DNA of 36,320 nucleotides, taken from the IMG/VR virus record IMGVR_UViG_3300020401_000041, positions 1 to 36,320 of that record. One strand, written 5' to 3'. Both the position numbers and the translations under genes were made by a program. Positions 4,937-16,400 of the stretch are shown here, in pieces. Under the pieces are notes generated by a model that saw only the letters and a program-made list of their open reading frames with translations, searched no databases and was not told the DNA's origin. The DNA comes from a virus. Each line of letters starts with the position of its first letter. Position 1 is the stretch's first letter.

Positions 4937-5033
4937 AAAAGAGTATACTGAGAAGGAATATTGGGAAGGAAAAGTTCCCGATGAGTTGTTTGAGGAATAT
5001 TTGCAGAAGTATGGGTACGAATATACTCCGTAA
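4917..5033 (+). CDS. Small acidic protein (38 aa)
   Basis: ATG 4917 overlaps the 3' end of the previous gene and has AGAGG at 4906-4910, six bases upstream. The product is very acidic and aromatic (EYTEKEYWEGK, then DELFEEYLQKYGYEYTP). It is too short for a domain call. Good ribosome binding site spacing, overlap with the upstream gene and an end just before the late promoter argue that it is real. Confidence 0.5.
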   Translation: MESSETKKEYTEKEYWEGKVPDELFEEYLQKYGYEYTP

Positions 5034-5038
5034 TGGGA

Positions 5039-5046
5039 TATAAATA
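5039..5046 (+). promoter_or_regulatory. T4-type late promoter for gp25-gp6-gp7
   Basis: TATAAATA, a perfect match to the T4 late promoter that is read by host RNA polymerase with the phage sigma factor gp55. It lies 18 bases before the gp25 start, with the predicted transcript start near 5052. Confidence 0.85.
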
Positions 5047-5064
5047 AATCTAAAAGTACCAATA

Positions 5065-5466
5065 ATGGCGATTACACGCAAATCAAGAGCATTTAAGGAT
5101 ATAAGTTTGTCATTTAAACCACATCCAGTGACAAATGACCTTCCTGTGCTCGTGAATGAACGTGCAATCGTTAGATCTGTAAGAAATTTAGTCGAGACTA
5201 TGCCTTTTGAAAGGCATTTTAATCCTTTGTTAGGGACTGACATCCGTGCTTCTTTGTTTGAAAACTTCTCAAGGACTACAATTACGGTTATAGAGGATCA
5301 AATTCGTCAAACTATCAATAACTTTGAACCAAGAGTCTCCGATGTTAATATTGATGTAATTGGGAGACCTGATTTGAATGAAATGGAAATTACGGTATTT
5401 TTTGATATTACTGGATTGGATGTGCCGATACAGTCTTTCAGTTTTATACTAGAACCTAACAGATAA
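5065..5466 (+). CDS. 25: Baseplate wedge subunit gp25
   Basis: The 133 residues match T4 gp25 in length (132) and layout (GPW/gp25 family): an N-terminal strand DISLSFKPHPVTNDLPVLV, then NERAIVRSVRNLVETMPFERHFNPLLGTD split by a helix, then a two-strand C-terminal part (FEPRVSDVNIDV, MEITVFFDI). The motif G-E-R/P-F-x-P-x-x-G is represented by PFERHFNPLLG. In T4 the protein joins the wedge to the inner baseplate and helps start sheath assembly. It sits directly behind a late promoter and one base before gp6, the usual cyanophage order. Confidence 0.93.
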   Translation: MAITRKSRAFKDISLSFKPHPVTNDLPVLVNERAIVRSVRNLVETMPFERHFNPLLGTDIRASLFENFSRTTITVIEDQIRQTINNFEPRVSDVNIDVIGRPDLNEMEITVFFDITGLDVPIQSFSFILEPNR

Positions 5467-5467
5467 T

Positions 5468-7420
5468 ATGCCCTTTACTCAATTCACTAGTTTAAACTTT
5501 GATGAAATCAAAGTACAGATTAAAGACTTTCTTAGGTCAAACTCAGATTTTAAGGATTTTGATTTTGAAGGTTCTAACTTCTCTGTTTTAATTGATACTT
5601 TAGCGTATAATACTTATATAAACTCATTTAATGCGAACTTAGTTGCAAATGAATCATTTTTAGATTCTGCAGTGATTCGAGAGAATGTAGTTTCACTTGC
5701 AAGAAATATTGGATATGTTCCACGTTCAAAAAGAGCAGCAACTGCAACAATTAAGATAAATGATATTGATTTAGGTGTATTTCCTGACCCAAATACAGTT
5801 CCAAAGGCAATTACATTGAGAGCAGGTCTTGTTTGCGTTGGAAATACAGAAAATTCAACTTTTAGATTCTCCATCCCTGATAATATTTCTTCAACACGTA
5901 TTAAAACAGTTGGAACTAATGTATTTGCTGAATTTGGCGACAATATTATAATATATGAAGGAACATACTTAACACGACAATACAAAGCAGACAATTCTAT
6001 CGATCAAAGATTTATAATTGATAGTTCAAATATAGATGCATCAACTTTAAATGTATTCGTAGCAGAAGAAAATACAAATACAGTTGGTAGAAAGTATCAA
6101 AAGGTTGATAATATTTTAAAATTAAACAAAAACTCAGAAATTTATCTTTGTCAAGAGATACAGGATGAAAAATATGAGATTATGTTTGGAGATGATTTTT
6201 TTGGTAAGAAATTAAAAAATAGGTCTTTAATTACAGCGACATACATTGTCACTGATGGAAAAGATGGAAATGGTCCAACTAATTTTAATTTTCAAGGTAC
6301 TTTTACAAATGATTCTGGAGTATTCATTACACCAGTAGATACAGTGACTATAACTACCATCTCAGGTGCCTCTAGTGGGGCAGAAGTAGAAGATGTGTCT
6401 TCTATTAAGTATTTTGCTCCAAGACTGTATTCAGCACAATACAGAGCAGTTACATCAAGAGATTATGAGGCAATCATAAATCAAATTTACCCTCAAACTG
6501 AGTCAGTTTCAGTTGTTGGAGGTGAAGAATTAGATCCACCACAATTTGGTAAAGTGCAAATTAGTATTAAACCAAAAAATGGAACATTTATATCAGATTT
6601 TGATAAGTCTCAAATAAAAAGTAAATTAAAAAGTTATGCGATTGCTGGTATTAATGCAGAGATAATTGATCTCAAAATACTTTATGTTGAAATTGATACA
6701 AATGTTTATTATGACCCATTAAAAGTTGCATCGTCTAATAATTTACGTACAGATATTATGGCTGGTTTGAGAAATTATGCTGATAACGTTGAAATGAATA
6801 AATTTGGTGGTAGATTCAAATATAGTAAAGTAAATCAATTAATCGATAGAATTAGTGATGGTATTACATCTAATATTACAAAAGTTATTATTAGAAGAGA
6901 TTTAAACGCTTTGTTGAATCAGTTTGCTCAATATGAATTATGTTTTGGAAATAAATTCCATATTAATCCTTCTGGATTTAATATTAAGAGTAGTGGTTTT
7001 ACAATTTCTGGTAGCTCATCAATAGCTTATCTAACAGATACTCCAAATAAAGATATCTCTGGTAATCCTGATGGTAGTATGATGGGCACAATTAGTGTTG
7101 TAACCAAGGATCAGAAAGGTAATATAACTGTTCTTCTTAAAGAAGCAGGTTCTGTTGATTATAAAAAAGGTGAGATATTACTAAACACAATTAATTTTAC
7201 ATCAACAGTAGCGGAAAACAATTTAATTGAAATACAAGCTTTCCCAGAATCAAATGATATAGTAGGATTAAAGGATTTGTACATCTCTCTTGACATCTCA
7301 AATAGTAACATAAATATGGTGAAGGACGTAATTGCATCAGGAGAAGATGTGTCAGGTGTTGTATTTACTAGAGATTACTATACCTCAAGTTACTCAAATG
7401 GAGTTTTAGAGAGGAAATAA
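5468..7420 (+). CDS. 6: Baseplate wedge subunit gp6 (J-like)
   Basis: 650 residues, close to T4 gp6 (660). The N terminus has FTSLNFDEIKVQIKDFLRSN, followed by the helical segment SVLIDTLAYNTYINSFNANL typical of gp6. The middle part RLYSAQYRAVTSRDYEAIINQIYP (about residues 320-343) is the hallmark of baseplate J/gp6 proteins ('p...r.vt..Dy...i...fp'). Two gp6 subunits clamp gp7 in each T4 wedge and connect wedges into a ring. The gene lies between gp25 and the gp7-like gene. The C-terminal 150 residues are beta-rich. Confidence 0.92.
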   Translation: MPFTQFTSLNFDEIKVQIKDFLRSNSDFKDFDFEGSNFSVLIDTLAYNTYINSFNANLVANESFLDSAVIRENVVSLARNIGYVPRSKRAATATIKINDIDLGVFPDPNTVPKAITLRAGLVCVGNTENSTFRFSIPDNISSTRIKTVGTNVFAEFGDNIIIYEGTYLTRQYKADNSIDQRFIIDSSNIDASTLNVFVAEENTNTVGRKYQKVDNILKLNKNSEIYLCQEIQDEKYEIMFGDDFFGKKLKNRSLITATYIVTDGKDGNGPTNFNFQGTFTNDSGVFITPVDTVTITTISGASSGAEVEDVSSIKYFAPRLYSAQYRAVTSRDYEAIINQIYPQTESVSVVGGEELDPPQFGKVQISIKPKNGTFISDFDKSQIKSKLKSYAIAGINAEIIDLKILYVEIDTNVYYDPLKVASSNNLRTDIMAGLRNYADNVEMNKFGGRFKYSKVNQLIDRISDGITSNITKVIIRRDLNALLNQFAQYELCFGNKFHINPSGFNIKSSGFTISGSSSIAYLTDTPNKDISGNPDGSMMGTISVVTKDQKGNITVLLKEAGSVDYKKGEILLNTINFTSTVAENNLIEIQAFPESNDIVGLKDLYISLDISNSNINMVKDVIASGEDVSGVVFTRDYYTSSYSNGVLERK

Positions 7421-7423
7421 TTT

Positions 7424-10400
7424 ATGTCACAATTTGACAAAAGAATAAAGGTTAGCACCATTATTGAAAACCAGTTGCCAGAGTTCGTCTCAGCTGGTTT
7501 TCCTGAAGCTGTTGAATTTTTTAAAACATATTATATCTCTCAAGAATTTCAGGGAGGTCCAACTGATTTAATTAGTAATTTAGATCAATATATCAAATCA
7601 GATAATTTAGTTCCAGAAGTCGTTGTTGGTGTTACAACTACGGTAGGTATCACCACTATTGGTGCTAAAACTATTAATGTACCTAGTACAAAAGGTTTTC
7701 CATCAGAGTATGGTTTATTAAAGATTGATGATGAGATTATATCCTATACAGGAATTACATCAACCTCGTTTACTGGGTGCTTACGTGGTTTTAGTGGTAT
7801 TACAGGATATAATGTAGGAGTATCTTCATCACTTATAGATGTTAATAGAGAAACTTTAGAATTTAAAGAAACATCAGCTGCATCACATGTTAGTGGTGCA
7901 ACAATTCAAAATTTATCTGTCTTATTTTTACAAGAATTTTACAAAAAATTAAAGAAAACCTTTTTACCTGGTTTTGAAGATGTTACACTTGCAGATGATT
8001 TAGACGTTGGTAATTTTGTAAAATTTGCTCGTTCATTCTATCAATCAAAAGGAATTGAAGAATCAATAAAAATATTATTTAAAGTATTATATGGAGTACA
8101 ATCAAAAGTTCTTGATCTTGAAAAAAATATAATTAAACCCTCAGATGCAGAATTTATAAGAAGAGAAGTTATAATTGCAGATTTAATTACATCTGATGGA
8201 CAACCTAAAAATTTAGTAGGACAGACTATATTTAAAAGCGATGATTTAAAAACCAATGCATCTGTCTCAGAGGTAGAGATATTTACAAGAGAAGAAAAAT
8301 CGTACTATAAAATTTCTTTATTTGTCGGTTACAGTGACCGAGATTTGATTCAGGGTATTTTTAAGGTAAATCCTAACACAAAAGTTTTATCAGACGTTAA
8401 TATAACTGATTCAATTATTTCTGTTGACTCAACAGTAGGATTTGGAACTACAGGTACAATTATAAGTGGTAATAATAAAATAAGTTATGGTTCAAAATCA
8501 ATAAATCAATTTTTTGATTGCACTGGTATCGGTGAACCTATCAAAACTGCTGATAATATAAGAGAAGATAGTAATATATTTGGTTATGAAAATGGTGATT
8601 TAAATAAAAAAATTGAATTAAGAGTTACAGGTGTTCTATCAAATTTAATAGTTGATGATAATAAAGTAAATTTAGTAAATGAAGGAGAAACCATATTTGT
8701 AAAAAATATAGGTGAAAAAATATCTAATGATGGTTTAACAAATAAAGAAAAATTTGCAAATATTTGGATTTACAATACAAGTTCAAGATTTCAAATAAGC
8801 AATATTCAAGAAGAAATTGGTGGTGGAGTTGGTGGAACAATTACACTAAAAACTAAAATAGATAAATCTTCCCTTAAAGTAGGAGATAAGTTTCAGGTAG
8901 TAAAGAGAAATGGACTTGAAGTTGATGGTGAATTTAATATTTCAAGTATAATATCTGAGACGCAAATAGCAACAACGAATCTTGGATTTACACCAGTTTC
9001 TGGGCAGGAATATGATATTCGTAGAGTTGTCAATAAAGCTTCTAGTTCAGGAACAGAAATTAGAGAAGGAAATGACGAAATTATATCAGATGTATTAAAT
9101 GTATATGTGGATGGTGATACGGATGGTTATGTTGCTTCAAACTCGCTTCCAAGTTTTGAAATAACTGATGAAATAATTAAAGAAACTATAACAGGTATTA
9201 ATCTCTCATCAGTTGACGGACAAAATCCTATTAATGGTTTATATAATTTTCTTAAATTTGATTTAAATAGAGATTTAAAATTAATCAAAGGTGATGCTGT
9301 TGTCTACAATGCAATAAAAGACCCAAATTCTGCTAATGATGACCCTGTAAGTGCAATACCTGGTCTTAACGATGGCAATATTTATTATGTTGACCCAAAA
9401 TTTGAAGGTGCTGGAATTAATGTAACTAAAATATCATTACATACATCTAGAACACAAATCGGGACAGCGAGCACAGTTCAAATTGGTATAGGTGCATCAG
9501 ATAAGGATCAATATACATTTACATTATTAAGACATCACAACAAAAAGATAAGTGCTAATAAAATTTTAAGAAAGTTTCCAATAAATCAAAATTTATTTGC
9601 TTCAACAAATAATGATGAAAATATCACTGATATTGGTATATTAAAAAATGGAGTTGAGTTAAGATCTCCTGTATCAGAAGATTTCATAAATTATGGATTT
9701 TTAGAGGATATAGAATTACTGAATGGTGGAGATGATTATGATATAATAAATCCTCCAACAATAGAAATAGAAAATGAAGTAGGAGATGAGGCAAAAGCAG
9801 AACCAATTTTATCTGGATCTGTAAAACAAGTATTCATAGACCCTCAAGATTTTGATATATCTTCAGTTAAAAATATCTCTTTAACAGGTGGAAATGGTGA
9901 TGGATGTGTTTTAGAAGCGGTGATGGGTGATAGATTTAGAGAACTTCTATTTGATAGTAGACCATTAGCACTTGGTGGTGGTGTAGATATAACTGATGAA
10001 ACTATTACTTTTACTGAAAAACACAATTTAGAAACAGGTGATTCGGTTTTTTACCTTAATAATGGAAATTCTTCTTTACCAATTGGTGTTGCTTTTGATG
10101 GTACAAATACAACGACTGGAACTCTAGCAAGTGGTGATCCATATTTTGTAAGTGTTGTTAATACATCTACAATTAAACTTTACAATTCACAAAATGATGC
10201 TCTTTCTGGTATTAATACTGTTGGTTTATCTACAGATACATCTGTAAATGGTATTCATGTACTAAGAACAAGTTCTAAAAAAACAATCATTGATATTAAA
10301 GTTATTAATTCAGGTGAAGGTTATCAGCATCGCAAATTAATTGTCAAACCTTCAGGTATATCTACATCTTATGATACTGTTTATTTCAATAATCATGGAT

Positions 10401-13400
10401 TTAATCATGGTGATATTGTAAATTATTCGCCAATGGTTGGTATTGGATCCACAATGCCAAAAGCAATTCAGGGACTAACAACCACATCATCATATATTGT
10501 AATGAAAGTAGATGATAATTCATTTAAGTTGGCAAATGCAGGTGTAGGGGGAACTTCAAGAGTAGATTTTGAGAGAGGGAAGTTCGTAGGATTAAATTCA
10601 ACTGGTACTGGGTATCAAACCTTCAAATATCCAGATATTAAAGTTAATTTAGAAGTTGGTTATGGTGGTACAGTAACAGGTTCATTTAATATAACTCCAG
10701 TCGTTAGAGGGTCATTCACTGGTGCTTATCTATATGAATCTGGTAGTGATTTTGGTTCAAAAATTTTAAATAATTTATCCAAACCAAAAATATCAATTAA
10801 AACTGGTAAATTCTCAGAAGTTACACCTGTAATTGCAAATGGAAAAATAGTTGATGTTATTGTTGCAGAGCAAGGAGAGGGTTATACTTCACTTCCTGAT
10901 ATAAATGTAATATCGTCTGGTGTTGGAGCAGGTGCTATAGTTAGACCTGTTATTGAAAATGGTAAAGTTGTAGATACTGTTGTAATAAATTCTGGTATGG
11001 GATATGATTCAAGTAATACAATTGCAGATGTTGTTAGTAGTGGAATAAATGGTGCTTTTGATGCTAAAATAAGAAGATTACAAATTAATAAACAGAAAAG
11101 AATAGGTGATAGTGCATTAATATCAAGAACTGGATTTTTAAGTTTTAACTACATTGGTTGTAACCAATCTTTAATAAAAAATTTAGAAAAAGATACATTT
11201 ACTGAATTAGGTAATGGTGATTTTGATAAAATAAATCAACACTCATCTATCATAGGTTGGGCATATGATGGAAACCCAATATATGGTCCGTTCGGTTACT
11301 CAGATCCAAATAATATAAGTTCTCCTCTAAAAATTATTGAATCATCTTATAGTAAAGATAAAAGCAAAGTAATTAATAGACCATCTGAGTTTGAAGATGG
11401 ATTTTTCATAAATGATTTTATTTTTGATGCTTCGGGAGATTTAGATATTCACAATGGAAGATTTTGCAAAACACCAGAGTTTCCAAATGGTGTTTATGCA
11501 TACTTTGCAACTGTTGAACAAAATCTCAATGGTAAATTAGTTGGTGCTTATCCTTATTTTATTGGAAAAACCTTTAGACATCCATTAATACAAGAAAATC
11601 TTATTTTAAACCAAGATTTTGATTTTAATAATTCAAATCTTACTAGAAATACTTTCCCTTATAATGTAAATGAACCCTTTGCAAATAATGATTTTATTAA
11701 TGAGTCTAATGAATTTATTAGACAATCCTCTGAGGTACAATCAGTAACAAGTGGAGAGGTAAAATCATTAAATATTTTGAATCCAGGTTCTGGATATAAA
11801 GTTGGTGATCTTACATCTTTTGATAATACAGATACAAATGGAACAGGACTTAAAGCTGAGGTTAGTGATATCATAGGTCTAGGAGTATCATCAATTGTTA
11901 CTCAACTTGATAGATTTGAAGATTTAATCTTTACTTGGGTGGACAAAGACACCGTAAGTGCAAAATACTCACCCTTTGTAGAATTAAATGATAAGGATTA
12001 TGTATTTGTTTCAGGATTAAGCACTTCAATTAATAAACTTACTGACTCATTCTCAATAGGCATTAGCACTAGTCGTGTTGGATTATCAAAAACAATGAAT
12101 GTTGTTTCACTTGGAAATGTTGCAATTGAAGATATTTTTGTTAATAAACTTCCAGAAAATATATCACCAAATAGTAGAATAAGAGTTGGTTCAGGAAATA
12201 CATCAGATACTGAAACATTACAAGTTTTAAATGCATTTGAAGACCAAAGAATAATTCGAGTTGTAAGAAATACTGGAATTGCTCATACTTTTGGTTCAAA
12301 TATAGACTTATTGAATAATTTAATTAATATACCTGTTCAAACTAGAAAATTTGAATCAAAGGTAAATGATGTTATATATTTCAATGCACCACAACAAATA
12401 GGAATTGGTACAGATGGGACTGGAATAACAAGTAAATATTTTGTTGGTGAAACAATCAAATCAATAACAATTCAAAATAGACAAATATATCTCCCAAATC
12501 ACCCATTCACAACAGGTCAAAAAGTAATTTTAAATGTTCCTAATGTTCCTAATAAAGAGATTGCGGTAGCAAATACTAATAATCCAAATGATCTTGGTGG
12601 AAATTTCTCTATTCCATTCTCAGGAAATTCACAAGAATTATTTGTAATTAAAAAAAGTGAAGATTATATTGGTTTAAGCACTATTAAAGTTGGTGGTACA
12701 AGTGAAGGATTATTTTTTAAATCAAATGCAAGTAGTGTTACAGGTATAAACACTCATCTTTATAATCTAACATCACAATATGAACAAGTAACAGGTGATA
12801 TTGATAAAATCGTAAGTACTGTAACTACTAAAGTATCTGTTGCAAATACTACAACTCATAATTTAAAAAATGGAGACATAGTTACAATTAATGTTGTTCC
12901 TAATATTCCTGTAGGAATAAACACAACTGCACCTGTACAAGTTCATTATAACTCAGAGTTTGAGAAATTATTAGTAAATACAATTAAATTTACTAGTTCT
13001 AGTGTTGAGACAAACCGAATTGGTATTGAAACTCATGGATTTAACACTGGTGATAAAGTATTTTATACTGGTGATGGCACTGCAATACCTAGTGGTGAAT
13101 ATTATATTTCAAAAATTAATAGCAAGTTTTTCCAATTAGCTGAAACATTTAATGATTTGTCTGCAAATCCCATTAGATTGATCAATATCACAGCAGGAAC
13201 AGGTGGTAATAATCAAGAAATTTCCCCCATAAATCCACAAATTAAAGTATATAAAAATTCAAAACTCACATTTGGTTTATCAACAACTACACTTGCAGGA
13301 TTTGACTTTAAAATATTCTATGATAATGGAAAAAATGAATATTTAAGTTCTCAGGACTCAACATCATTTAATGTAATTAAAAAAGGAATAATAGGTATTG

Positions 13401-16400
13401 GAACGGATGATAGTGATCCAATAGGTGCAACAGTTACTTTAGAACACACTGATTCATCACCATCTGTTTTATATTATGGTTTGACAAAAGGTGGATTTAT
13501 AAGCACTGCTGATAAAGATGTACAAAATTACTCACAAATTATTTTTGTAGATAGTATTTACAATGGAGATTATAGAATATCTGAAGTTACACCTGAAACG
13601 TTTAATTTCTCTCCAAAATTACCTGAATTTTTACAATACAATGAAGATGATTGTGAAAAAATAGAATATTCAACAAAATCAAAAAATGTCATTGGTGGAA
13701 TTAAAAACTTAAAAATATTATCTAATGGATTTAATTATAAAAAACTACCAGTATTCAAAAAAATAATATCTAACAAAGGTCAAAATGCAAATATAGTTGC
13801 TCAATCAAATGAAATTGGTAAAATTAAAAGAGTAAGAGTTTTAGATGTAGGTTATGAGTATTCTGCTGATAAAACACTACAACCTGAAGTATTCATTCCA
13901 TCAATATTAAATATTGATAATTTAGATACGATTACAGGAATTAATATTTTAAATGGTGGTACAGACTATACAACTCCTCCAAATTTAATTTTATTTAATC
14001 CATCCAGTAATAAAATTGTTGATACTGTTTCTCTTGATGCATTGGTACCAGGTCAAACAATCTCAGATGTAAATATCATCGCACCAATACAAGGTTTAGA
14101 TTCTACTCAACATAAAATTTTTGCAGTTAATAATTCAAATGGTATTGGAATAAATTCAATACAAACTAGTTCTGGAGGTCTTGTAACTTGTTTTCTTACC
14201 ACACCAATGAATGGATTCCCAGATCCACAACCATTCCAAGAGGGTGATGAAATATTTGTTGAAGGCATACAGAGAGTTGGAGAAGGAGGATTCGTAGGAT
14301 TAGGTACTGGAGAACAGGGTAGTACAAGTGGTGGAGAAGTTTTAGGAGAAGGATTTAACTCTCAAGATCATAATTTTACATTTTTTAAAATTACAAAATA
14401 TTCTAACTTTGCGAGTGCAGAATTAGAATTTAGTGTAGCTGGAGTAACAACTAATCCAGGTATAGCAAAAACTTTCCAATCTGGATTTGCAAATATAATT
14501 AATAGAAAAATATATCCTGAGTTAGTTCCTATTCAGGAAAGAGGTAAATTCCAAGAAAATGAACCCTTAACTTTAAATAATGAAAAAAGTGAATTAAAGG
14601 TAGTTGAGTTAAGAGATGATTTTATTAAATTAGATGGATTTGAAATCGTTAAGAAAGGGGATAGAATAATTGGAGAAGCATCAGGAGTATCAGCAGAAAT
14701 TGTTGATTTAACAGATAAAAGTGCTAAATTTGAAATAGGATTTTCTAATCGTCAAGAGATAGGTTGGCTTGACAATATTGGTAGATTAAATGATGATACA
14801 CAAGTTGTACCAGATAATGATTATTATCAAAATTTATCATACACTGTCAAAAGTCCGATTGCTTGGGATAAATTTTCTAATAGTGTTAATAGTATTGTTC
14901 ATCCAGCTGGACTTAAAAACTTTGCTGATACATTCTTAGAGAGTCAAGTACGTGTAGGACTTCCTACAGATTCACCAACTGGTAAATCAAAAGCAACTTT
15001 AATTCTTGATGTGTTAAGTGAGGATAATAGAGTTGATGCTATTAATAATTTTGATTTTGTATTTGATTTTAATAGATTAGGTAATAAAACAAAAACTTTA
15101 TTATTACAAAATAAAAATTTAACAAACTTCAACAAATGTTTGACTAATAGAGTGTTAATACATGATGATATAAGTCCTAATTTTTCAAGTGTGGGATTCG
15201 CTGAAAATACTACTTTAATTAGTGAAATAACAGGACAGGTAGAAAATTATTTAATACAAATTGTTGATCCTGATACTTTTGATACTCAATTAACTGAGTT
15301 GGTAATTCTTACAACAGAAAATGATGCTATATTACTTGAAAAATCATCTGATAGTTGTGGTGTAGGATTAGATAGTATTGATAGTAATCTTAAATTGGGA
15401 GATTTTGCAACTGAGATTCAAGATGATACTAAAACTTTAGTATTTAATCCAGAAGAAAAATTTACACGAGACCATGATATAAAAGTAATTAAAATATCAA
15501 GAGATTCAAATATTTCTGGTATTACCACAACTAATATTGGTAGTATTAAATTAATAAGTTCAAACACAGGTATTAGTTCAACTTTTTCTGGCGTAAATAC
15601 AACTACTATTGCAGAATTTAATAAAGACGAATTTAATGGTTTACATGCTTCTGTATTTGTACAAGACTCAATTACTAAAGAAATTAATTATAATGAAATA
15701 ACAATTGATTTTGATGGGGTCAATTTAACATCCTCAGAGATCTTTATTGATGACCAATCTGGATCAACCTCAAATACTGTTGGAGTATTAACCACTAGAT
15801 TAGAAAATGATATTGTTAAATTGCAGATTGAAAATGATAGAGTTAATATTTTAGATTCACAATCAAATATTATTGGTTTAGGAACAACAACAGTTGGTAT
15901 TGGTACTTTTAGATTCTTAACTTCAGGTCAACCGATTGGTGCTGAAAGAAGTGCAAGATATGAATCAACAATAAATCAAGGCACAGGAACACCAATTACC
16001 TTTGCTACTATTGATAAAACTATAGATAATTCTATAAAATCAATTGTTAGAGTATCATCAGGTCAAACATCAGCAATCCATCAAGTGATAGCGTTAAAAG
16101 ATGCTACTGATGTTTTAGTTGTTCAGTATCCATTTGTATCTTTAGGTTCTACCACAGGTATTGGTTCATTTATATCTGAGACAAATGGTGATAATGTATC
16201 GATAAGATTTGTGCCTGATGCAGAGTACAGTGACGAAGTAAATGTTCAAGCATATAATCAAATATTATACACAAGTTCTGATTTTGATAATTTACCTGGT
16301 ACGTTAAAGTATGGTGCTGTTGAACAAGATGTGTTCTTATCTACATATGATGGTTTAGAGGGTAGGAGAGCAAATAAAACTAAATTTGATTTAAAATTTG

